Positions 1 through 6,010 of a DNA stretch of 17,034 nucleotides are shown in pieces; the first letter of the stretch is position 1, and each line of letters starts with the position of its first letter. The position numbers and the translations under genes were made by a program. The notes beneath the pieces were generated by a model. It was given only the letters and a program-made list of their open reading frames with translations, searched no databases and had not been told where the DNA came from. The DNA comes from Bacillota bacterium (GTDB lineage: Bacteria; Bacillota; Dethiobacteria; Dethiobacterales; Dethiobacteraceae): positions 1-17,034 of the forward strand of contig JAAZJT010000112.1 in assembly GCA_012800215.1 (NCBI GenBank), written 5' to 3'.

Positions 1-28
1 CGCAGATTTGGTGTAAAATAGTATTCAC
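1..28 (-). CDS. 5' end of a minus-strand gene, possibly an IS transposase (partial)
   Basis: Reading leftwards from a GTG at 28-26, nine codons are open to the window edge (MNTILHQIC). A strong SD, GGAGG at 41-37, sits 8 nt upstream, which is ideal spacing, so a real gene start is likely. The product cannot be identified from nine residues. A transposase is inferred from the compact leader with an inverted repeat over the start (see the repeat at 11-121), a layout common in insertion sequences, and because a start such as MNTIL resembles some clostridial IS4-type transposases. That resemblance is from memory and is weak. The rest of the gene and the other end of any element lie outside the window. 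Confidence 0.45.
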
Positions 29-121
29 AAGAGATCCCTCCTTTGGTGTGTAGATTGTGGTAATTCTATTTTACCAAAAGGATGATCTCTTGTTTATTTT
101 TATCCTACAACAATTTTACAC
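11..121. repeat. Long nested inverted repeat covering the start of the minus-strand gene
   Basis: Three sets of arms nest around a loop at about 48-72. The outer arms are GTGTAAAAT (11-19) and ATTTTACAC (113-121), a perfect 9 bp. The middle arms are ACAAGAGATC (27-36) and GATCTCTTGT (84-93), a perfect 10 bp. The inner arms are 39-47 and 73-82, pairing 9 bp with one bulged A. On the minus-strand RNA the SD (41-37) and the GTG (28-26) lie inside the paired arm. On the plus strand the 27-93 hairpin is followed by a T-rich run (93-101), so it could also terminate transcription arriving from the left. Confidence 0.8.
68..76 (-). promoter_or_regulatory. Extended -10 promoter candidate for the left-edge minus-strand gene
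   Basis: On the minus strand the sequence reads TGGTAAAAT, which fits an extended -10 (TGn plus a TATAAT-like hexamer at 73-68). No convincing -35 is seen 17 nt upstream. Transcription would begin near position 61, inside the loop of the inverted repeat, so the mRNA would lack the upstream arm that can pair with the SD. This is inference from motif and position only. Confidence 0.35.
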
Positions 122-144
122 TATGTTGGGATTAAGTGCATCTC

Positions 145-174
145 TTGCATTCACAGGTTTAAAACATATATAAT
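145..174 (+). promoter_or_regulatory. Sigma-A-like promoter of leuS
   Basis: TTGCAT at 145-150 and a perfect TATAAT at 169-174 are separated by 18 bp. Transcription would begin near 181, leaving a leader of about 50 nt before the chosen leuS start. The -35 matches the consensus at only three positions; the -10 carries most of the weight. Confidence 0.55.
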
Positions 175-232
175 AGGAAAAAAAAGCTTGTGGACAGGCA
201 TTTATAAGAATCAAGCAATGGGAGGCAAGAAG

Positions 233-2701
233 GTGGCTGATTATATTCCAAGCGTAATTGAACCCAAATGGCAGAAATTTTGGGAAGAAAATAACTTTTA
301 CCGGACTAATGAGAAAAGTAAGAAAAAATTCTATGTCTTAGAAATGTTTCCATATCCCTCCGGGCGCTTACATATGGGACATATGCGTGTTTACTCCATT
401 GGTGATGTCCTGGCTCGTTTTTTGCGGATGCGCGGCTTTAGTGTACTGCACCCTATGGGTTGGGATGCTTTTGGCTTGCCGGCCGAAAATGCTGCCATCA
501 AAAACCAGGTTCATCCGGCCGAATGGACTTATGAAAATATTGAAGCTATGAAAAAACAGCAGAAAGCACTGGGTATTAGTTATGATTGGGAGCGGGAAGT
601 TACTACCTGTGCCCCGGATTATTATAAATGGACACAGTGGCTCTTTTTATTATTCTATAAACGCGGTTTGGCTTATAAAAAGAAAGCTGCTGTCAATTGG
701 TGCCCTAACTGCAATACAGTTTTAGCCAATGAGCAGGTTGAAGAAGGTGGGTGCTGGCGCTGCGGCACAGAAGTAACAAGCAGAGATTTAGAACAATGGT
801 TCTTACGCATTACCGATTATGCCGAACGTCTCCTTGATGATTTATCACTGCTTTCCGGCTGGCCGGAACGGGTGCGCATCATGCAGGAGAATTGGATTGG
901 CAAAAGTGAAGGTGCAGAAGTCCTTTTCCCTGTTAAAAACAAAGATGAGAAAATAACTGTCTTTACTACCAGACCCGATACATTATATGGTGTAACATAT
1001 CTTGTGCTGGCGGCAGAACATCCGCTGGTGGCGGAACTAACTAACGGGACAAAATATGAAGCAGAAGTAAAAGCTTTTGTAGAAAAAACACGCAAATTAA
1101 ATGATATTGCCCGTACCTCTACTGAAATGGAAAAAGAAGGCGTCTTTACCGGTGCCTATTGCATCAATCCGGTTAACGGTGAAGAGGTGCCAATTTTGGT
1201 GGGTAATTATGTGCTAATGGGCTATGGTTCAGGTGCTGTAATGGGAGTGCCCGCCCATGATCAACGCGATTTTGAATTTGCGCGTAAGTATAATTTACCT
1301 GTCCGTGTGGTGATTACACCGGCAGATCAAGAACTGCAGGCAGATTCTTTAACAGAAGCTTATGTAGATGAAGGCATATTAATAAATTCAGCCCAGTTTA
1401 ATGGTTATTCCAGCAGTGCTGCCAAAAATGAAATTACTGCATACCTAGAAAAGCATAACTGGGGCAAACCGAAAATTACTTACCGCCTGCGTGACTGGCT
1501 AATTTCCCGGCAGCGCTACTGGGGTGCGCCGATTCCTATACTTTACTGCGACCACTGTGGGACAGTCCCTGTGCCGGAGGAACAGCTGCCGGTAATGCTA
1601 CCGGAAGATATAGCGCTTAAAGAGGGAGGACAATCGCCACTAAAAGAACATCAGGGCTTTTTACTGACAACTTGCCCCAGCTGCGGCGGCAGAGCACGCA
1701 GAGAAACAGATACCATGGATACATTTTTCTGCTCTTCCTGGTATTATTTCCGCTATACCGATGCCCATAATGACCAATTGCCCTTTGCCAGAGAAAAAGC
1801 TGATGCTTGGGTCCCGGTAGATCAATATATTGGTGGCATTGAGCATGCCATTTTGCACCTTTTGTATTCCCGCTTTTTTACAAAAGTTTTATACGATGCT
1901 GGCTATACATCAGCGGTGGAGCCATTCAAAAGGCTACTGGCACAGGGTATGGTGAATAAAGATGGGGCAAAAATGTCTAAGTCCAAAGGTAATGTCGTTA
2001 GCCCGGACGAAATTATAGAAAAGTACGGAGCGGATACGGGACGCTTGTTTATTTTATTTGCTGCTCCGCCGGAAAAGGATTTAGATTGGAGCGACCGCGG
2101 TGTTGAAGGTTGTTATCGCTTCTTAAAACGTGTGTGGCGGCTTGTTGATCGCTATGCCGACCTGTTGAGGCTTCCAGGTGAGCAGACAAAGGCAGATAAA
2201 GCCGATCAAAAACTTCGCCATGTAGTACACACTACTTTAAAAAAGGTAACAGAAGATATTGAAGAGCGCTTTAATTTTAATACGGCAATTTCTGCAATCA
2301 TGGAAGCTGTGAATGCTATTTACGGTTATATGCATGAAAAGGAAGATGCCGTTAATAAAGAAATTATGGCTGAAGCTTTAGAAATACTGGTACTTATTTT
2401 GGCTCCCTTTGCTCCACATCTGGGAGAAGAACTGTGGCAGCGTCTAGGCCATAGCGAAAGTGTCCACTTGCAATCTTGGCCTAAGTTTGACGAGGCGGCC
2501 CTGCAGGTGAATGAAGTGGAAATTGTTATCCAGATAAATGGTAAAGTGCGGGGGCGCATGACAATTTCTGCTGATACAGATGCGCAGGCAATGGAGCAGT
2601 TAGCCCTGTCGGACGAGAAAATAACATCACTTGTGGCAGATAAGCAAATTGTTAGGGTTATTACGGTGCCGAATAAACTTATTAATATCGTCGTACGCTG
2701 A
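233..2701 (+). CDS. leuS: Leucyl-tRNA synthetase
   Basis: Charges tRNA-Leu with leucine in the cytoplasm and edits mischarged tRNA. The 822-residue product has the class I signature HMGH (residues 47-50) and KMSKS (about 580-584). The CP1 editing insertion shows the threonine-rich TTRPDTLYG (about 243) and GAVMGVPAHDQRD. Two Cys pairs (CPNC and CWRC) mark a zinc knuckle, and two more (CDHC and CPSC) flank the later insertion. The length is normal for bacterial LeuS. The GTG at 233 is preferred because GGGAGG (220-225) lies 7 nt before it; the in-frame ATG at 218 and TTG at 188 have no good SD. It appears monocistronic, with a promoter just upstream and a strong terminator downstream. No T-box motif is visible in the short leader, although many Firmicute leuS genes have one. 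Confidence 0.97.
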   Translation: MADYIPSVIEPKWQKFWEENNFYRTNEKSKKKFYVLEMFPYPSGRLHMGHMRVYSIGDVLARFLRMRGFSVLHPMGWDAFGLPAENAAIKNQVHPAEWTYENIEAMKKQQKALGISYDWEREVTTCAPDYYKWTQWLFLLFYKRGLAYKKKAAVNWCPNCNTVLANEQVEEGGCWRCGTEVTSRDLEQWFLRITDYAERLLDDLSLLSGWPERVRIMQENWIGKSEGAEVLFPVKNKDEKITVFTTRPDTLYGVTYLVLAAEHPLVAELTNGTKYEAEVKAFVEKTRKLNDIARTSTEMEKEGVFTGAYCINPVNGEEVPILVGNYVLMGYGSGAVMGVPAHDQRDFEFARKYNLPVRVVITPADQELQADSLTEAYVDEGILINSAQFNGYSSSAAKNEITAYLEKHNWGKPKITYRLRDWLISRQRYWGAPIPILYCDHCGTVPVPEEQLPVMLPEDIALKEGGQSPLKEHQGFLLTTCPSCGGRARRETDTMDTFFCSSWYYFRYTDAHNDQLPFAREKADAWVPVDQYIGGIEHAILHLLYSRFFTKVLYDAGYTSAVEPFKRLLAQGMVNKDGAKMSKSKGNVVSPDEIIEKYGADTGRLFILFAAPPEKDLDWSDRGVEGCYRFLKRVWRLVDRYADLLRLPGEQTKADKADQKLRHVVHTTLKKVTEDIEERFNFNTAISAIMEAVNAIYGYMHEKEDAVNKEIMAEALEILVLILAPFAPHLGEELWQRLGHSESVHLQSWPKFDEAALQVNEVEIVIQINGKVRGRMTISADTDAQAMEQLALSDEKITSLVADKQIVRVITVPNKLINIVVR

Positions 2702-2722
2702 CATTTCCCGGGAAATAATGTC
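2700..2722. repeat. Palindrome at the leuS stop codon
   Basis: A perfect 14-bp palindrome, ATTTCCCGGGAAAT (2703-2716), is flanked by GAC (2700-2702) and GTC (2720-2722), with three unpaired bases on the right. An A-run (2723-2729) follows, so it is not a plus-strand terminator. It could be a protein-binding site or simply part of the 3' end structure; its function is unknown. Confidence 0.5.
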
Positions 2723-2807
2723 AAAAAAAGTAAGCCTACTGGCAGGAAAAAGGTGGTTTGGCAGCGAAAATTAGTAAAACCACTTTTTGCCAGGAGGCTT
2801 TTTTATT
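2722..2807. terminator. Bidirectional rho-independent terminator between leuS and comEA
   Basis: The stem is long and interrupted. AAGCCT (2732-2737) pairs with AGGCTT (2795-2800), CTGGC (2739-2743) with GCCAG (2789-2793), AAAAA (2747-2751) with TTTTT (2784-2788), and GTGGTTT (2753-2759) with AAACCAC (2777-2783). On the plus strand it runs into TTTTTT (2799-2804). On the minus strand it runs into a seven-T tract (complement of 2723-2729). It should end leuS transcripts and also minus-strand transcripts arriving through comEA. The right arm includes the comEA SD AGGAGG (2792-2797). Confidence 0.85.
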
Positions 2808-3374
2808 ATGCTGCAGATGTCAAGACGTGAGCAGCTAGGGGCTATTATCTTGGCTGTGCTGCTAATAATTGGTTTGATAATACGTTATTTTTTGCTGCCC
2901 CGGCCAACGGCAGTGGAAATATTGCCACCAGAGGAGTCGAAGGCTGTAGAAGAGCAAGATAGTAGAGAAATAATTGTTCATGTGGCCGGGGCTGTTAAGA
3001 AGCCTGGTGTTTATACATTACCGGAGGGTGCCCGGGTATTTATGGCTCTGGAGGCAGCAGGAGGGGTGCTGGCAGATGCTGATAAACATGCCCTCAATCT
3101 TGCTGAGCCTTTATTTGACGGGCGCCGCATTATAGTACCCTATCAGGGGGAAGAGGGAGAAAAAACTGCCGGTGAAAGTGGTAAAGTAAATGTTAATACA
3201 GCTACGGCAGCTGAGTTTGAGCAGCTACCTGGTATTGGACCGGCGAAAGCGGCAGCTATTATTTCTTATCGTGAGGAAAATGGTCCTTTTCAATCAGTTG
3301 ATGATTTAACCCGTGTGCCGGGTATAGGTCCCGGTACCTTGGCTACAATGAAAGATTATCTGACATTGTATTAA
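2808..3374 (+). CDS. comEA: ComEA-type competence DNA receptor
   Basis: Membrane-anchored receptor that binds incoming double-stranded DNA outside the membrane and passes it to the ComEC channel. The 188-residue product has one N-terminal membrane segment (about 11-30) and a linker rich in Glu and Pro. An SLBB domain follows (about 55-112, with VAGAVKKPGVY), then a C-terminal pair of helix-hairpin-helix motifs (LPGIGPAKAAAI near 140 and VPGIGPGTLATM near 170). This order and length are standard for ComEA. ATG 2808 is chosen because AGGAGG (2792-2797) lies 10 nt upstream; ATG 2817 is an alternative. The SD is buried in the preceding terminator stem, so expression from leuS read-through should be poor, and no separate promoter is evident. 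Its stop overlaps the stop of the convergent gene by 4 bp. Confidence 0.93.
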   Translation: MLQMSRREQLGAIILAVLLIIGLIIRYFLLPRPTAVEILPPEESKAVEEQDSREIIVHVAGAVKKPGVYTLPEGARVFMALEAAGGVLADADKHALNLAEPLFDGRRIIVPYQGEEGEKTAGESGKVNVNTATAAEFEQLPGIGPAKAAAIISYREENGPFQSVDDLTRVPGIGPGTLATMKDYLTLY

Positions 3375-3382
3375 TTTTTTTT
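3344..3382 (+). terminator. Weak terminator candidate at the comEA 3' end
   Basis: TACAATG (3344-3350) and CATTGTA (3364-3370) form a 7-bp A+T-rich stem with a 13-nt loop. After TTAA comes an eight-T run (3375-3382). The stem lies inside the last comEA codons and is weak, so termination may be partial. No T-run follows on the minus strand, so it should not stop the convergent operon. Confidence 0.4.
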
Positions 3383-3586
3383 CTGCTGGAGGACAGGTAG
3401 AAGTTTTTTCAACAGTTCAATGGGCGCAGGGATTTCAATACGAAGAAACTGTAAAATCGCCAGTGCAGATGCAAACAGCCATAAAACCAGAAACACAGCA
3501 AGTTCCCGCCACCATTTATTTTTAATCAGGCGCGGCATTTCAAATGCAGCTATGGCTAGTAAGGCTAAAACCAGTAAAATTAACAG
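3371..3586 (-). CDS. Small two-TM protein, likely germinant receptor D subunit
   Basis: A 71-codon frame follows the C-subunit gene after 20 nt. It encodes two hydrophobic segments (residues 1-15 and about 29-48) joined by a basic loop (RLIKNKWWREL), and ends in a short amphipathic tail (IEIPAPIELLKKLLP). Small two-membrane-segment D subunits encoded in or beside gerA-type operons are known in Bacillus and modulate receptor activity. Size, topology and position fit that class, but membership is inferred. No ATG, GTG or TTG gives a full-length product. A CTG at 3586 lies 9 nt after a clean GGAGG (3600-3596) and is the best start. The internal ATG at 3538 has no SD and would remove the first membrane segment. 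The TAA overlaps the comEA stop. Confidence 0.65.
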   Translation of the reverse strand: MLILLVLALLAIAAFEMPRLIKNKWWRELAVFLVLWLFASALAILQFLRIEIPAPIELLKKLLPVLQQKKN

Positions 3587-3606
3587 GGCTTGCCACCTCC
3601 GACTGG

Positions 3607-4902
3607 TTAACGTTGAGGCCGGGCAGGATGCGCCTGCAGACCTGTGCGCCGAATATTTGAAGTAACTACTATATCAACTTTGAGCTTGCTAAATTCTTCT
3701 GCCCAGCGGTCTTCTAGGGAGCTAAAAGTTTCCGGATCATGACGCCTTAAAATAGTGCCAAAGCCAACCAGGTCTACTTTAAGTTTTTGCATTTTATGCA
3801 GTGCTTTTTCCATTTCCTGCTTTATGGCACCTGCTTTGGCGCTGTTAATTTTTTTTATCATCTCCGGCGTGGCAATTTCTGTCCTGCCGGTTTGTGAGCG
3901 GATATCGCCTTCTGTGATTACTTCCACGGAAAAGGAAATCTGCTCATTTTTTATGTGCGGCTTAATTTTTGTTTGTACACGTGCTATGAATAAAGAAATA
4001 GTTTCACCTGGCTTTTCAGGGTTTTCAACTGCCAGCAAAGTATGGCTGGTTCGACCCAGAAACCAGAGAAAACCACGTGTTTCATGGCTATCCAAGAACC
4101 CAGCCAGTTTGTCATTTTGAAATGCTGCCAGTCCGGCCAGAGTCAATATTTCCTGCGCTTTTTTACTGCCGCCACCGCCACTGCTGTCACTACTGCCGCT
4201 GCTGCTGTCTCCGTTCTCTTCGCCTCCTGAACTTTCTCCCTGACTGTCCGGCTTTTGTTCATTTTTTAATTCGGGAATTTCTTCTTCTAAGGGGGGGCTT
4301 TTGACCATGAGGGCAGTATAGGCATCCTGACCCGGTGTAACCATTTTTTGTATAAACTCGTAGGCCTTAAGTGGTTCGCTTTTCGGTGAGTACCGGGCAA
4401 GTTCAATCATACCAATCATTTCTTCTGTGATGGCTACTTCCAGACGTTCGCTAGTTGTCATCACCGTTTGAGCAAAGCCTTTAGTTATCAGCAGATTAGT
4501 ACTAAATCGGGCCTGTGGGTGTTTGGAGATAAAATCTAAAATATGCAGCAAACCATGTTTTGCCATTTCCTCGCCAATAAGAATTACTTCAGCGTGTGAG
4601 AGGAATAAGCGCCTTGATAAATTTAAAGCAGCCTGTTCTATTGCCAGGTTTAAAGTAGCTCCAACGGCAGAAAAAAGCTGTGTTGGCTCACCCCCGCCGC
4701 CGGTGGTTTCTCCTCCTGCGATATCTGCAGGAAGGGAGATGGCCAAAGTAACAAGATAAGGTGCCCTGCGCCCCGGCAGGTAGTCAATGGCAATGGTGCG
4801 TACAAGCGCTAAATCTTCTATTGCAATGTGATCCCAGCAGCCTGTGATTAAAGTACTGAAACAAAGGAGAAGCAGTAAAAGCATGCTAATTTGCTTTTTC
4901 AT
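3607..4902 (-). CDS. gerAC: GerAC-type spore germination lipoprotein
   Basis: C subunit of a nutrient germinant receptor in the spore inner membrane, anchored by lipid on the outer face. The 431-residue product begins with a type II signal peptide ending in the lipobox LITGC (Cys22). The N-terminal domain (WDHIAIEDLALVRTIAIDY) and the C-terminal domain after about residue 300 match the family. A Ser/Gly/Glu-rich stretch (about 222-247, with SSSGSSDSSGGGG) interrupts the protein and looks like a flexible insert. ATG 4902 is chosen because GGAGG (4914-4910) lies 7 nt upstream; an in-frame ATG at 4932 lacks that support. It overlaps the B-subunit gene by 17 nt, suggesting translational coupling. 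Which paralogue (gerA, gerB or gerK type) cannot be told. Confidence 0.93.
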   Translation of the reverse strand: MKKQISMLLLLLLCFSTLITGCWDHIAIEDLALVRTIAIDYLPGRRAPYLVTLAISLPADIAGGETTGGGGEPTQLFSAVGATLNLAIEQAALNLSRRLFLSHAEVILIGEEMAKHGLLHILDFISKHPQARFSTNLLITKGFAQTVMTTSERLEVAITEEMIGMIELARYSPKSEPLKAYEFIQKMVTPGQDAYTALMVKSPPLEEEIPELKNEQKPDSQGESSGGEENGDSSSGSSDSSGGGGSKKAQEILTLAGLAAFQNDKLAGFLDSHETRGFLWFLGRTSHTLLAVENPEKPGETISLFIARVQTKIKPHIKNEQISFSVEVITEGDIRSQTGRTEIATPEMIKKINSAKAGAIKQEMEKALHKMQKLKVDLVGFGTILRRHDPETFSSLEDRWAEEFSKLKVDIVVTSNIRRTGLQAHPARPQR

Positions 4903-6010
4903 TACGGCGCCTCCGCGGTTTATTTTTATCAAATTTTTCTTTTAGCCAGGTGACTATTAAAAGGAAAAGGGGGATGCCTAAATATTGGAGCAGTGGTGCT
5001 AGTCTTGGGTTGCTTACGGCTGTTTCCAGTTCACCAATATTTTCAAACATGGAAAAAGACCAGATAATGGCTACAGTTCCCAGGGGTAAAACTACCGGGC
5101 GTATTTCTTTTAAGCCGGTTATTTGCGCCAGCCCTAAACAGGCGCAGTATAAATAATAAGAAGCTTTAATAAAGACTCCGGCTACCCAGACCACCATGAC
5201 CAGCACTTCAAAACGTGATAGTATCTGCCCCACATTAATGGCGCGTACAAATGTCAGGATGGGGAAGCGAGTTATTTGCAGTAAGAATGGACCAAAGATT
5301 GCCAGGACAGCTATAATACCAGTAGCTAAAAGACCCTGAGCAAAAAGTGTGGCTATGGTACCGGCAGCAAATGCCTGTCTGGGACGCGTCAAAAAAGGGA
5401 TAATAACTGCCAGAGTTATGCTATCTGCAGCCCATACTTCCGGAATAAATGATACTTTTATAATGGAGAGAAGACTGTTGGTGAACATTGGTTGTATCCT
5501 AGTTAAATCCCAATTGTTGAGGGAAAGCGAAAGAATAAAAAATAACGAACTGATAACTAAAATGATAATAAATTCATTCATACGAGCTAGAACTTCTAAT
5601 CCGGCTAAAACAGCCCAGGCGGCAAGAAAAATCAGACTGATGGAAAAAACGGAAAGTGGAGTGTTGGGCATAAAAGAAGTGGTCATGAAGTCGCCAAATT
5701 CGCGGATGACTATGGCTACTATTCTCAGAAAAGTCCAGGCATAAATAAGCCCGACTATTTTCCCCGGCCATTTACCCAATAATGTCTGAGTGTACTCATA
5801 AATGTTCTGCCCCGGATGTTTACTGCCTAACCAACAAACTATATAAAGGGTAACTAAACCCCATAGTGTTCCCATTAGTACAGCCAGCCAGGCATCCTGT
5901 TTTAATTGTTGTACTGTAATAGCTGGCACCAGCAAAATGGATGTAGCAATTAAGGCCATTATTAAAAGCAGACTGCTTTGCCGGGGTGATATTTTACCTT
6001 TTTCCAGCAT
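4886..6010 (-). CDS. gerAB: GerAB-type germination protein, amino-acid permease-like
   Basis: B subunit of the germinant receptor, a member of the APC transporter superfamily in which nutrient germinants bind. The 374-residue product is almost entirely membrane, with about ten hydrophobic segments. It starts with KGKISPRQSSLLLIMALIA, the usual opening of this family, and ends in a basic tail (KEKFDKNKPRRRR). The start at 6010 is preferred because TGGAGG lies 6 nt upstream, inside the end of the A-subunit gene; an upstream in-frame ATG (6031) is less well placed. It overlaps the A gene by 17 nt and the C gene by 17 nt. The ligand cannot be predicted from sequence. Confidence 0.93.
   Translation of the reverse strand: MLEKGKISPRQSSLLLIMALIATSILLVPAITVQQLKQDAWLAVLMGTLWGLVTLYIVCWLGSKHPGQNIYEYTQTLLGKWPGKIVGLIYAWTFLRIVAIVIREFGDFMTTSFMPNTPLSVFSISLIFLAAWAVLAGLEVLARMNEFIIILVISSLFFILSLSLNNWDLTRIQPMFTNSLLSIIKVSFIPEVWAADSITLAVIIPFLTRPRQAFAAGTIATLFAQGLLATGIIAVLAIFGPFLLQITRFPILTFVRAINVGQILSRFEVLVMVVWVAGVFIKASYYLYCACLGLAQITGLKEIRPVVLPLGTVAIIWSFSMFENIGELETAVSNPRLAPLLQYLGIPLFLLIVTWLKEKFDKNKPRRRRNEKAN

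Noticed and set aside
121..232. T-box or other riboswitch ahead of leuS
   Set aside because: The region is too short and shows neither the T-box sequence nor a leader terminator.
3420..3665. Plus-strand open frame of 81 codons after comEA
   Set aside because: It lies antisense to the small D-like gene and the end of the GerAC gene, has no SD, and encodes a composition unlike a real protein.
5349..5744. Plus-strand open frame of 131 codons
   Set aside because: It is the reverse complement of the GerAB-type gene, which has clear family features; there is no SD and no recognisable domain.
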